DNA of 64,000 nt from JAFDYH01 sp049840875 (GCA_049840875.1 JASGJE010000002.1:124001-188000); one strand, 5' to 3'. Positions 8,118-15,818 are shown, counted from the first letter of the stretch. Translations and numbers: made by a program. Notes: a model not told the origin generated them from the sequence alone.

Positions 8118-9035
8118 TTAATTTGGCTTGCTAATTATGCCATGCTGTTTTGCGATGTAAAAAAATGATTTCTGCGTTATACCACTATTCGAAGATTTCA
8201 AACAGTGTGTATATTGTATATCCGTTTCATGGGCGACATAAGTAGGATTAAAAATCGATAGCCTATGAAAATAAGATCTGCCGTTTTCGCCTAACACATT
8301 TGCAAGTGCAAACCCAATCTTCAACCAATTTTCGTAGCCTGCAGTAATATCTATTTTTCGAAGTTCAACTTGTTTCACAATGCTCTCAATATCGACTGTA
8401 TAGCTTTGGGTATTTAACAAGGTTGCATTAGAGATAGATTCTACAATATTTGTTTTGCTTGTAAGGCAAATCTCTGATTGATAATTGACGGTGACGAAGG
8501 GATCATAATTTAGAAAGCAAAGGCGACCCACATCCTTACATTTCTTATCAATGGTTAAGCCATAAGATGTTTTATAATACTGTTCTAGGAAATGAAAGCT
8601 ACCTAGATGATTTGTACTGTCGATCTTTACAAATATCTTAATCCCATTCCCAGAGATTGAATTGTAAAGAATAAATGAATACTTGTCTACCGCTAAAATG
8701 CTTCTAAAGGCTTCAACTGAAATATTATCAATGTCAATCTGTAGCAGCCCGCTATGAGAAATCAGATTCTTTGAACCGTGTCCATTTGCGAATATTCCGC
8801 TAACAGTGATAGCTGGTAGTTTTGTCTGCTTAAATAATAACCTTTCATCAACAGTAGTTAACGAACAAAACTCGAATCGTAATCGTTTTAAAACTTCACT
8901 GGTTTTTATTTTTTCAACTAGCCTGGGAATAGATATCCGCGTTGGATTCTTATCGAATGCGTTTCGATAAACAGAGCAAATAGAGACTCGGTCATAATCT
9001 TTAATTAAATGTTTATCAGAGTTTTTTTCCGTCAT
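8118..9035 (-). CDS. BT4734/VirE-N type primase-like protein
   Basis: 305 residues, ATG start. The core has GLLQIDIDNI (an acidic D-x-D pair at the end of a strand) and later SISGNGIKIFVKI, matching the BT4734-like/VirE N-terminal family related to primase-polymerases. The C-terminal ~75 residues (ENWLKIGFALANVLGENG onward) fit a primase C-terminal PriCT-2-like helical domain. Together with the downstream Walker-A ATPase it forms the usual replication or mobilisation pair of Bacteroidota genomic islands. Its first 20 bases overlap the end of the upstream excisionase-like gene, indicating translational coupling. Confidence 0.8.
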   Translation of the reverse strand: MTEKNSDKHLIKDYDRVSICSVYRNAFDKNPTRISIPRLVEKIKTSEVLKRLRFEFCSLTTVDERLLFKQTKLPAITVSGIFANGHGSKNLISHSGLLQIDIDNISVEAFRSILAVDKYSFILYNSISGNGIKIFVKIDSTNHLGSFHFLEQYYKTSYGLTIDKKCKDVGRLCFLNYDPFVTVNYQSEICLTSKTNIVESISNATLLNTQSYTVDIESIVKQVELRKIDITAGYENWLKIGFALANVLGENGRSYFHRLSIFNPTYVAHETDIQYTHCLKSSNSGITQKSFFYIAKQHGIISKPN

Positions 9036-9294
9036 TTATCCATTTAATTAAATCTGATTTTTTGAAGTAAAGCTTTTTACCTTTTTTAAAGAATGGAATT
9101 GTAAAGTTTGACGTGTAGCCATAGAGGGTTTGGATTGCGATGTCCAGAAACTGGGAAGCCTGCTTTACATTAAAGATTGCTTCTGATTCTACATTTGCGG
9201 ATACTGGTGATTCTTTCAACGATTCATTGATGCAGTCTTTTAAAAGCGTTTTAAATTCCTGTTCAGAAAATTGAATGATAATGTTATTTGCCAT
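9016..9294 (-). CDS. Excisionase-like helix-turn-helix protein
   Basis: 92 residues from the ATG at 9294. A TTG 18 bases upstream is less likely. The C-terminal half has the winged-helix HTH_17/MerR-like pattern of Xis proteins: FNVKQASQFLDIAIQTLYGY, then PFFKKGKKLYFKKSDLIKWI. Such proteins bind the attachment region and steer the integrase toward excision, or activate transfer genes. It sits between the RteC-like gene and the primase gene on the same strand and overlaps the latter by 20 bases. Confidence 0.85.
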   Translation of the reverse strand: MANNIIIQFSEQEFKTLLKDCINESLKESPVSANVESEAIFNVKQASQFLDIAIQTLYGYTSNFTIPFFKKGKKLYFKKSDLIKWINDGKKL

Positions 9295-9363
9295 ACAGTT
9301 CTTTTGGAACAAATAACAGGAACAAAATGTAGTTAAAAAAAGAAATCACATCCAAGTTGGAGA

Positions 9364-10125
9364 CTACTTGGATCTGTTTTTTTTCTTTTTATCTATAGTT
9401 TTTTCTTTGTAGGCTTGGAAATTTTTGGAGAGGGTTTCAAAAATAATAGGGCGATTGTCATTGTCTGTCTTATGGATATGTTTGGAAAAATTCGATGACC
9501 AGTTTTTTCCCAATTTAATATTAAAGGCTTCAGCGACTTGTTTTACAAGAGTTGTTACTTCCTGTTTGTCATTTGTCAAATAGCCAGATGCAAATAAAGA
9601 ATAAACGAGTTGCACGAACTCCAATTCGGTATTGCTTTCCCATTTTATTTGATTTTTCGTTTTAGTAGACATAGATTTTGACTCATGATTTTCAGGCAGA
9701 ATAATAAGGCGGGTCGGATCTATTAAAGGAGAATATTCTTTATAAGGGTTTTCAATATTTTTTTCGTTGCTCCTAATGTATGTTGACGTTCTCATTAACG
9801 CTTCGAATTCTGCTAACTGATCGACTAGCTTGTTTTTATCATGTGTTTCAATAAAATTCATTCTTTCATCGAATTGTTCTTGATAGTTTGAGGTTTTGTG
9901 TGTTCCACAATAATGCTTGATATCGGATAGAAAGTGGCTGTGCTCCTTCAGGGTTGCCTGTATTTGAGTATCGTTGTAGTAAATTTTTTGTAGATACGCG
10001 GCATGTACTTGGAATTTGTAGTCATCAGTGGAATCTTCAAGTTCTTCATGGTACTTAACTAAATAACGGGCATATTTTTCTTGATAAAGTTTTTCAAATT
10101 GAGAGTAAAAGGAAAGCTCATTCAT
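9364..10125 (-). CDS. RteC-like mobile element regulator
   Basis: 253 residues, ATG start, very Lys/Glu/Asn rich and helical. The segment around residues 170-190 (WESNTELEFVQLVYSLFASG) followed by a helical stretch with LGKNW...HIHKT agrees with the C-terminal domain of RteC proteins. In CTnDOT-type elements RteC turns on excision genes. The basic tail (DKKKKNRSK) would suit DNA binding. It lies 17 bases after the integrase gene on the same strand, the usual place for RteC-like genes in these islands. Family assignment rests on short similarity. Confidence 0.65.
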   Translation of the reverse strand: MNELSFYSQFEKLYQEKYARYLVKYHEELEDSTDDYKFQVHAAYLQKIYYNDTQIQATLKEHSHFLSDIKHYCGTHKTSNYQEQFDERMNFIETHDKNKLVDQLAEFEALMRTSTYIRSNEKNIENPYKEYSPLIDPTRLIILPENHESKSMSTKTKNQIKWESNTELEFVQLVYSLFASGYLTNDKQEVTTLVKQVAEAFNIKLGKNWSSNFSKHIHKTDNDNRPIIFETLSKNFQAYKEKTIDKKKKNRSK

Positions 10126-10142
10126 AGATTGAAGTTTATTTT

Positions 10143-11360
10143 TTAAAGGATCGCTTTGCTTGCTTCATCTAAAACTGAATTCTCAAAGCCCTCTAGATAG
10201 ATTTGTGTTGTTTTTTCACTATCGTGTCCCATTGCTTCGCTTATTATTTTTGTTGAGATTCCTGTCTTCTTTAACACTGTGGCATAACTATGCCTGGCAA
10301 CATAGGTCGTCAAGTGGGCATCTACTTCTGCTTTTTCAGCGACTTTCTTTAGATCTTTATTAATTGAGCGAAGTATTTTGACTTTTCTGTTATAAATTGA
10401 TTTAGGAGATTTATGAGAGTGATTTAAAATAGGAAAGACATATTCATTTTTTTGAATCGATTTATCTTCTTTGTACTTGTTTAAAATTTCAATTGCGGGC
10501 TCAAGTAATTCAATATTGAACCTTTCTTTAGTTTTTTGCCTTACATAAGTTAATCTTCCGTTATATATATGCTCCCATTTTAATGCAGCGATATCTGTGA
10601 AATTCATACCACGACAGTAATAGCTAAAAAGAAAAATGTCTCTCGCGAATTCGAGTTTTTCATCTTTTAGCTCTTTCGCTTTTATTTTTTCAATGTCCGC
10701 TTTCGAAATAGCTCGTTTCTCAGTTTTTATTTTAGCATATTTTGTAAGGCTAAACCTTTTAAAAGGATAATACTTTTCGGCGCAATATTCCTCCTTTATC
10801 GCCTTGTTCATTAACGCCCTCAATGTTCGTAGATACAAATAAATTGTATTGCTGCCCTTGCCCTTTGTTTTGAGAAATTCCTCGAATTGATTTAGAAAAG
10901 CTATATCGACATCGGAAAAATGCATTGTTTTCCCTTGCGTAAAATGAAGCAGGTTCCTTTTTGCGTCTTTATAGATTTCCGAATTTTTAATCTGTCCGGT
11001 GTTTTGCAATCTTTTAATTACTATGTCAAAAAAATCATATAGGAGGGGGTTGCTTGCCTTTTTACGTTTTAAGCCACCTCTGATTTCATGTGCTGAAAGA
11101 TTTTTGTCATCATTATCCAAATCCAAAACATATTTTTCAGCTTCAAGTAGTTTTTTTCGCAGCTTGATTTTTATTTCCTTAAAGTGCGGATGCTTGCGTT
11201 TGGGAATATTGTTTGCAAAATCCCAAAGTTCTTCTGTTGAGGAAACTCCGGTAGAAAGATATTTTGGCTTTCGGTCTTTGATAATCCGAAGCATTACCGG
11301 AAATTCGCCGTTAGAGAGCTTCTTTGACTTGTAAAGTATTACTTTGACCGATGCATTCAT
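10143..11360 (-). CDS. Tyrosine-type site-specific integrase
   Basis: 405 residues, ATG start. The N-terminus has an arm-binding-like segment (NASVKVILYKSKKLSNGEFP), the middle a SAM-like core-binding domain (residues ~105-200), and the C-terminus the catalytic domain. The catalytic residues are visible: Arg in YYCRGMNFTDIAALKW, the H-x-x-R-like box in ARHSYATVLKKTG, His in AMGHDSEKT and the nucleophile Tyr in TQIYLEGFE. This is the phage_int_SAM_5 type common in Bacteroidota integrative elements. The start lies ~140 bp from the tRNA-Val fragment, so it is the integrase that used that tRNA as its target. Confidence 0.95.
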   Translation of the reverse strand: MNASVKVILYKSKKLSNGEFPVMLRIIKDRKPKYLSTGVSSTEELWDFANNIPKRKHPHFKEIKIKLRKKLLEAEKYVLDLDNDDKNLSAHEIRGGLKRKKASNPLLYDFFDIVIKRLQNTGQIKNSEIYKDAKRNLLHFTQGKTMHFSDVDIAFLNQFEEFLKTKGKGSNTIYLYLRTLRALMNKAIKEEYCAEKYYPFKRFSLTKYAKIKTEKRAISKADIEKIKAKELKDEKLEFARDIFLFSYYCRGMNFTDIAALKWEHIYNGRLTYVRQKTKERFNIELLEPAIEILNKYKEDKSIQKNEYVFPILNHSHKSPKSIYNRKVKILRSINKDLKKVAEKAEVDAHLTTYVARHSYATVLKKTGISTKIISEAMGHDSEKTTQIYLEGFENSVLDEASKAIL

Positions 11361-11361
11361 T

Positions 11362-11430
11362 TAATTCCGGTTTAAACATGGTTTAAACAAATCTAATAAA
11401 AACCGGTAATATTCGGAAACCATCCGAAAA
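11362..11430. repeat. Short repeats between integrase and att site
   Basis: ATTCCGGTTT at 11364-11373 and AAACCGGTAAT at 11400-11410 are inverted copies with one extra base. The octamer GTTTAAAC occurs twice at 11370-11377 and 11381-11388 (a direct repeat that is itself palindromic). TTCGGAAACCATCCGAA follows at about 11412-11428. They lie between the integrase start and the tRNA fragment, where integrase arm sites and the integrase promoter are expected. Confidence 0.45.
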
Positions 11431-11500
11431 ATCAAAATGTGTATGTCATTGATTAATAAATATTTAATAACAGGGAATAAAAAAGGATAAAGGCCTTCTT

Positions 11501-11547
11501 GCTGTCTTACAAGCAGAGGGTCGGCGGTTCGATCCCGTCAACTCCCA
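11501..11547 (+). other. attR: 3' half of tRNA-Val(TAC)
   Basis: The sequence folds as the 3' part of a tRNA: an anticodon loop CTTACAA (anticodon TAC) at 11506-11512, the 3' anticodon strand, a GGGTC variable loop, a T-arm GGCGG-TTCGATC-CCGTC at 11523-11539, then acceptor strand AACTCCC and discriminator A at 11547. The matching 5' part (expected to begin GGGAGTT) is absent upstream, where the integrase region begins. This is the duplicated 3' end left by integration into a tRNA gene. The complete gene should stand at the far (left) junction of the element. Confidence 0.8.
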
Positions 11548-11551
11548 CTAA

Positions 11552-11582
11552 AACCCGGTTCAAAAGCCGGGTTTCTTTTTTT
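11552..11582 (+). terminator. Intrinsic terminator after the tRNA-Val fragment
   Basis: AAACCCGG, an 8-base loop, CCGGGTTT, then CTTTTTTT. This is the terminator that originally followed the tRNA gene. Its T-run ends directly before the tag ATG. Confidence 0.85.
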
Positions 11583-12134
11583 ATGGCTGGTTACTATTGC
11601 GATTTCGTTCAAAATGCGGGAAAGGACACAGTCCATCGTCACTATCATGACAATGAATATGGATTCCCTATTCATGATGATAATTCACTCTTTGCAAGAC
11701 TCATTCTGGAAATCAACCAGGCAGGGTTAAGCTGGGAAACCATCCTCAAAAAGAAAGATAATTTCTTTAAGGCCTTTGATGACTTCAACATTGACAAAGT
11801 GGCGAAGTATTCAGATAAGAAATTTGAAAAACTGATGCAGGATGCGGGCATCATCAGGAACCGGCTAAAGATTGAAGCAACAATTTCCAACGCAAAAAAA
11901 ATAAAAGAAATACAGAAAGAGTTTGGTTCATTTAAACAATGGCTGGATCAGCATCACCCAAAAACAAAAGAAGAATGGGTGAAATTGTTTAAACAAACTT
12001 TTCGTTTTACGGGAGGAGAAATTGTTAACGAATTTCTGATGAGTGCGGGTTATTTGCCGGGGGCACATGCTGAATACTGTCCTATCTATAAAAAAGTGTT
12101 GAAACAAAAACCAGCCTGGGCGAAGAATGTATGA
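11583..12134 (+). CDS. tag: DNA-3-methyladenine glycosylase I
   Basis: 183 residues from the ATG at 11583. The open frame extends upstream through the tRNA fragment, but those codons are not protein-like. It removes 3-methyladenine from alkylated DNA (base excision repair, cytosol). Family motifs: RHYHDNEYGFPIHDD near the N-terminus, QAGLSWETILKKKDNF, DAGIIRNRLKI, and Cys residues near both ends (YYCDF, EYCPIY) that bind the structural zinc of Tag. Length agrees with E. coli Tag (187). The ATG sits at the very end of the tRNA terminator T-run, so there is no room for a normal leader. The promoter must be upstream of or within the tRNA remnant, or a later start is used. Confidence 0.9.
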   Translation: MAGYYCDFVQNAGKDTVHRHYHDNEYGFPIHDDNSLFARLILEINQAGLSWETILKKKDNFFKAFDDFNIDKVAKYSDKKFEKLMQDAGIIRNRLKIEATISNAKKIKEIQKEFGSFKQWLDQHHPKTKEEWVKLFKQTFRFTGGEIVNEFLMSAGYLPGAHAEYCPIYKKVLKQKPAWAKNV

Positions 12135-12204
12135 TTTCGGATGTAGGATTTAAGATTTCTTCAAGATTCAAACTATTTGTAGAGAAAGGAAATCAGACAT
12201 CTAA

Positions 12205-12495
12205 TTAATTTGGCTGTACTGCAGGAAGGCGATAGTGTTGACCATCCAGTACAAACAACTCATCAATTTCAAGTGTCCAGTATTTAAAGATCGGGGATTT
12301 TGAAAGCACTTTGTTGATTTCCTTCTTGCTTTCACCGTGCATTGTGATCCATACACGCTGTGTTTCCATGCTTACAGCGTAATGTTCAATCACATTATTA
12401 TTGATCAGGTAATTGACATAGGTACGATGAGCAGGAATTAGTCCTGAAAATTCCTCGTCCATTTCAAACTTTATGGTTACCTGGTACTTCGGCAT
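12205..12495 (-). CDS. Small conserved YciI/muconolactone-isomerase-like protein
   Basis: 96 residues from the ATG at 12495. The upstream in-frame extension begins with a non-ATG codon and is not conserved-looking. The sequence MPKYQVTIKFEMDEEF, later SMETQRVWITMHGES and FKYWTLEIDELFVLDG has the beta-alpha-beta-beta pattern of small ferredoxin-fold proteins related to muconolactone isomerase. Bacteroidota carry many uncharacterised proteins of this type. No catalytic residue can be named. It converges with tag, and the spacer holds short inverted words (GATTTC.../...GAAATC). Confidence 0.6.
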   Translation of the reverse strand: MPKYQVTIKFEMDEEFSGLIPAHRTYVNYLINNNVIEHYAVSMETQRVWITMHGESKKEINKVLSKSPIFKYWTLEIDELFVLDGQHYRLPAVQPN

Positions 12496-12557
12496 CTTTA
12501 AATAAGACAAACTAAGTAACGGAAAGTTGCCTGAAGTGAAAAATAAATTCATTCACT

Positions 12558-12565
12558 TATTTTTG
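12558..12565 (+). promoter_or_regulatory. Probable -7 box of the tRNA-Val promoter
   Basis: TATTTTTG matches the Bacteroidota -7 consensus TANNTTTG and lies 14 bases before the tRNA. No good -33 TTTG is found at the usual spacing. Confidence 0.4.
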
Positions 12566-12578
12566 CGTGTATAAGATC

Positions 12579-12653
12579 GGAATGTTAGCTCAGTTGGTTC
12601 AGAGCACTACTTTGACAGAGTAGGGGTCACTGGTTCGAGCCCAGTACATTCCA
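12579..12653 (+). tRNA. tRNA-Val(GAC)
   Basis: Complete cloverleaf: acceptor GGAATGT/ACATTCC, D-arm with TAGCTCAGTTGGTTCAGAGC, anticodon arm CTACT-TTGACAG-AGTAG (anticodon GAC), variable loop GGGTC, T-arm ACTGG-TTCGAGC-CCAGT, discriminator A. CCA is not encoded. Confidence 0.95.
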
Positions 12654-12675
12654 CAGATTTTTGATTTAAACAAAT

Positions 12676-12756
12676 GGAAGGTTCAGAGCATTACTTTGAC
12701 AGAGTAGGAGGTCTCCCGATAGCTATCGGGAGGTTCGAGCCCAGTACGTTCCACCA
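12676..12756 (+). pseudogene. tRNA-Val(GAC) pseudogene split by a palindrome
   Basis: A second copy of the preceding tRNA. It keeps the anticodon arm (TTACTTTGACAGAGTA) and the 3' end (GGTTCGAGCCCAGTACGTTCC), here followed by an encoded CCA. About 13 bases of the acceptor/D-arm are missing after GGAA, and between the variable loop and the T-loop the perfect palindrome CTCCCGATAGCTATCGGGAG (12713-12732) replaces the 5' T-stem. It cannot fold as a normal tRNA. Confidence 0.75.
12713..12732. repeat. 20-bp perfect palindrome of the CCGATAGCTATCGG family
   Basis: CTCCCGATAGCTATCGGGAG is its own reverse complement. Related copies lie at 36230, 58801, 62203 and, as variants, 31140 and 63848. This one sits inside a tRNA copy. 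Confidence 0.85.
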
Positions 12757-12779
12757 TTTAAAGTATTATTTTAAACTCC

Positions 12780-13595
12780 TTGTACACTTATCTTAACGGA
12801 TCATTTGTTGCAGAAGACAAAGCTGTATTGCAGGTAAATGATCTTTCTATTCAGCGCGGCTACGGTATATTTGATTTCTTCAAAACCATTGACGGCAAGT
12901 TCATATTTCTCGACGATCATCTCGATCGATTTTATTATTCTGCCGAACGGATGCGATTACCGGTTGGTAAAACCCGACAGGAACTGGTAGATATTTTAAC
13001 GGAGCTTTCAATAAAAAATAATCTTCCAGATTCCGGCATCAAGGTTACACTTACGGGTGGATATTCTGATGATGGATATACGCTCGGTTCACCAAACCTT
13101 ATCATTACACAAAAAAATCTCACGCTAAATAAAAGCAATACATTGCCTGGACTCAAGTTGATCACATGGGAACATCAACGGCAAATGCCAGACGTGAAAA
13201 CAATCGATTATCTGATGGCAATCTGGCTACGTCCACACATTTTGCAACAGAATGCAGATGATGTATTGTATCATACCAATGGAATTGTAACGGAATGTCC
13301 CCGGACAAATTTTTTTATTGTTACAAAAGATAATCATGTTGTTACGCCGGCAAAAAAAATATTGAAAGGCATTACCCGTAAGTATGTATTACAACTGGCT
13401 GCAGAATTTTACCAGGTTGAAGAAAGAGATATATCAATCGAAGAAGTGATGAACGCGAAAGAAGCTTTTATTGCGAGTACAACCAAAGGCATTACGCCAA
13501 TATCAGAAGTCAATGCTAATAAAATCGGGAATGGCAACACAGGTGAAATCACAAAAACTTTGCAAAAACATCTACAGGAACTGGTCTATTCATGA
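12780..13595 (+). CDS. Class IV aminotransferase (BCAT/D-amino-acid type)
   Basis: 271 residues. The only credible start is TTG at 12780 (an in-frame stop lies 21 bases upstream), so initiation is probably weak. The fold-type IV PLP motifs are present: DLSIQRGYGIFDFFKT near the N-terminus, the region VKTIDYLMAIWLRP with the Schiff-base lysine position, and GIVTECPRTNFFIV followed by KGITRKYVLQLA. The family transfers amino groups to or from branched-chain or D-amino acids, or lyases aminodeoxychorismate. Length (~270-290) does not separate these. Its last 10 bases overlap the end of the convergent SelW-like gene. Confidence 0.85.
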   Translation: MYTYLNGSFVAEDKAVLQVNDLSIQRGYGIFDFFKTIDGKFIFLDDHLDRFYYSAERMRLPVGKTRQELVDILTELSIKNNLPDSGIKVTLTGGYSDDGYTLGSPNLIITQKNLTLNKSNTLPGLKLITWEHQRQMPDVKTIDYLMAIWLRPHILQQNADDVLYHTNGIVTECPRTNFFIVTKDNHVVTPAKKILKGITRKYVLQLAAEFYQVEERDISIEEVMNAKEAFIASTTKGITPISEVNANKIGNGNTGEITKTLQKHLQELVYS

Positions 13596-13876
13596 TGTAC
13601 CGGTGTATCAGTATGCCCGAGACTTTTGCCCGGTGCTACTTTATCCCTGATTATTTGTTTCAACTCTTTTATTTCAGGAAAGCCGCCATATACTTTACGA
13701 TCAAATACTTTTTCCTCATTCACATGAATAGTATATCGACCGTTTACTTCACTGGGAATTAACGTTACACTTTTTATCTCGCCCTCAAATGTGGTAAGAA
13801 ATTCCTGTGCCATGTATGCAGCACGCAACAACCAGTGGCATTTCGGGCAGTATTCTATCGTCAGTGTTGGTTTCAT
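13586..13876 (-). CDS. SelT/SelW/SelH-type redox protein, Cys form
   Basis: 96 residues from the ATG at 13876. The N-terminal strand is followed by EYCPKCHWLLRAA, the CxxC/U thioredoxin-like motif of the Rdx family with Cys in place of selenocysteine, then helix AYMAQEFLTTF and the C-terminal KVYGGFPEIKELKQIIRD segment typical of the family. A thiol-redox role in the cytosol is presumed. It follows mtaB on the same strand with a perfect hairpin between them (13922-13951). Confidence 0.85.
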   Translation of the reverse strand: MKPTLTIEYCPKCHWLLRAAYMAQEFLTTFEGEIKSVTLIPSEVNGRYTIHVNEEKVFDRKVYGGFPEIKELKQIIRDKVAPGKSLGHTDTPVHHE

Positions 13877-13921
13877 GGAATGTTTGTTGTGAAATAAAAT
13901 TACGTAGAGATGCTTTACTAG

Positions 13922-13951
13922 GGTTGACAACTTTCTAAAAAGTTGTCAACC
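13922..13951 (-). other. Perfect 13-bp hairpin between mtaB and selW-like gene
   Basis: GGTTGACAACTTT, loop CTAA, AAAGTTGTCAACC. No T-run follows on either strand in the direction of transcription, so it is more likely an mRNA-end or processing structure than a standard intrinsic terminator. Confidence 0.6.
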
Positions 13952-13961
13952 TCCATTTGAA

Positions 13962-15248
13962 CTATATCTTCCAATCGATAATCTTATTTGCCCATTCGGT
14001 ACGATACGGGGTGGTGATCTTGATGTAATTATCAGAATACCCTTCCATCATATCATTTTTTCCAAACCGTTCAAATAACACCTTTCTTGTTTCACCATTA
14101 TGCTGTTGTGTGAAGTATTGCATTTTCATATAAGAAACATTGCGAAGTGTTTTATTTCGTTCGTTTCTCACGTGCATAGGTACAACAGGCTGGATTGTCA
14201 ATGCATGCGTGTTGTCACGCTCAGAATAAGTGAATACATGGAGATAAGAAATATCAAGTGAATGAAGGAAATCAAAAGTTTCTTTGAACTCTTCATCTGT
14301 TTCTCCGGGAAAACCAACAATTACATCAACGCCAATAGCACAATGCGGCATCAACGTTTTAATAAGTTTAACGCGGTCTGCATATAGCTCACGCTTATAT
14401 CTTCTCCGCATCAATCCTAATATTTTATTGCTGCCGCTTTGTAATGGTATATGAAAGTGCGGCATGAATTTATCGCTGTTAGCCACAAACTCAATAATCT
14501 CATTTGTAAGAAGATTGGGTTCTATCGAGGATATCCGGTATCGGGAAATCCCTTCCACTTTATCAAGCTCCTGTATCAGGCTGTAAAAGTTTTCCTTCTT
14601 TGAGGCGTCGGAAGCCCCCTTTAGGGGGTTGGGGGTTCTGAAATCACCCAGGTTTACACCAGTCAGCACAATCTCTTTCACCCCTCTTGCAGCAAGTTCT
14701 TTTGCACTTTGTATCACATTTGCAATAGAATCGCTTCGGCTCTTGCCGCGGGCCATTGGTATAGTACAAAACGAACAATTATAATCACAACCATCCTGCA
14801 CTTTTAGAAAAGTTCTTGTACGATCATCAATAGAATAAGATGAAGTAAAACCTGTTATATCTTCCACATCGCAACTACAGATCTTTGCAGAATCTCCTTT
14901 CGACAATTCCCTGATATGTGATACAATATTGAACTTCTCTGCAGCACCAAGCACAAGATCCACACCCGGTATTTCAGAAATCTCTTTTGGCTTTAGCTGG
15001 GCGTAACAACCTGTGATCACAACAAAACTTTCAGGAGCCTTCCGTTGTATGCGGCGCACAAGGTAGCGGCATTCTTTGTCGGCATTTTCAGTAACAGAAC
15101 AGGTATTGATTACATACACATCAGCCAGGTCATCAAACTCCTTCTTTTCAAAACCTTCGTTTTCAAGCATTCTCGAAAGGGTAGAGGTTTCGGAAAAATT
15201 AAGTTTACAACCGAGTGTATGAAACGCTACTGTTCTTGCTTCTGCCAT
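13962..15248 (-). CDS. mtaB: tRNA (t6A37) methylthiotransferase MtaB
   Basis: 428 residues from the ATG at 15248. A TTG nine bases upstream is possible. The order is UPF0004 domain (FHTLGCKLNFSET, INTCSVTENADKE, VITGCYAQ with three cluster cysteines), radical SAM core (VQDGCDYNCSFCTIPMARG, the C-x3-C-x2-C cluster), and C-terminal TRAM-like part. It converts t6A37 to ms2t6A37 in tRNAs reading ANN codons. Oddity: after GVNLGD, residues ~203-216 (RTPNPLKGASDASK) form a hydrophilic insert relative to what I recall of the family. The DNA there (14614-14638) is a copy of the CCCCC-TTTA-GGGGG intergenic repeat, inserted in frame. Confidence 0.93.
   Translation of the reverse strand: MAEARTVAFHTLGCKLNFSETSTLSRMLENEGFEKKEFDDLADVYVINTCSVTENADKECRYLVRRIQRKAPESFVVITGCYAQLKPKEISEIPGVDLVLGAAEKFNIVSHIRELSKGDSAKICSCDVEDITGFTSSYSIDDRTRTFLKVQDGCDYNCSFCTIPMARGKSRSDSIANVIQSAKELAARGVKEIVLTGVNLGDFRTPNPLKGASDASKKENFYSLIQELDKVEGISRYRISSIEPNLLTNEIIEFVANSDKFMPHFHIPLQSGSNKILGLMRRRYKRELYADRVKLIKTLMPHCAIGVDVIVGFPGETDEEFKETFDFLHSLDISYLHVFTYSERDNTHALTIQPVVPMHVRNERNKTLRNVSYMKMQYFTQQHNGETRKVLFERFGKNDMMEGYSDNYIKITTPYRTEWANKIIDWKI
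14614..14638. repeat. CCCCCTTTAGGGGG repeat inside mtaB
   Basis: GCCCCCTTTAGGGGGTTGGG is the core of the same repeat family seen between genes at 30930, 31061, 40077, 40163, 61854 and 62327. Here it is read in frame as part of MtaB. Confidence 0.75.
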
Positions 15249-15344
15249 AGGGCGCAAAGATAATAAAACCAGTGCAGCTCACTAAGGCGACACCGTTCGG
15301 ATATCATTCTTTGGAGATAACTATGAGTGGTGTATAATTGTAGT

Positions 15345-15818
15345 ATGAACAATTCGCTGCGAAAAATAATACCGTATATAGTTGTAGGATTACTTCTTGT
15401 TGTATTGATCGTTGTAAAAAAATGTCAGAGCGGCAACGTCAAACCACCTGATCCCAAAACCGTCAAGGATAACCGTGATCCATCTGCAGAGGTGGATAGA
15501 AATCGTGGTTTCGACAGAAGAATATCTTACCTGAAATACAGCAATCATGCAAAATGCAGAATGGAATGCAGGCACATCACACAGGCAGAAGTTGAAGACG
15601 TAATGAAGAGCGGAAAGATTAATTACAATAAAAGTGATTTGCAAAATGCCCGCTGCCCGCGATATGCTGTAGAAGGATTGACCAAGGATAATGAAGATGT
15701 CCGCATCATATTTGCACAGTGCGACGAATCCACAACTGTTGTAACGGTGATAGATCTTGATAAAGACTGGAGCTGCGATTGTCCTGGCGACGATAAGAAA
15801 TACGAAAACAAGAATTGA
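15345..15818 (+). CDS. Membrane-anchored DUF4258 protein
   Basis: 157 residues from the ATG at 15345. An in-frame GTG at 15327 would add six. Residues ~7-23 (IIPYIVVGLLLVVLIVV) are one membrane segment, followed by KKCQS and a soluble domain. The domain carries the DUF4258 pattern YSNHAKCRMECRHITQAEVE...GKI and ends in a Cys-rich tail (WSCDCPG). DUF4258 proteins resemble small toxins of the RelE-like fold in size, but no antitoxin is adjacent, so a toxin role is not supported. The stop overlaps the plsC start by one base (TGATG), so the two are co-translated. Confidence 0.75.
   Translation: MNNSLRKIIPYIVVGLLLVVLIVVKKCQSGNVKPPDPKTVKDNRDPSAEVDRNRGFDRRISYLKYSNHAKCRMECRHITQAEVEDVMKSGKINYNKSDLQNARCPRYAVEGLTKDNEDVRIIFAQCDESTTVVTVIDLDKDWSCDCPGDDKKYENKN

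Noticed and set aside
11499..11582. N-terminal extension of Tag reading through the tRNA remnant
   Set aside because: The codons derive from tRNA and terminator sequence. The conserved protein starts at MAGYYCDF.
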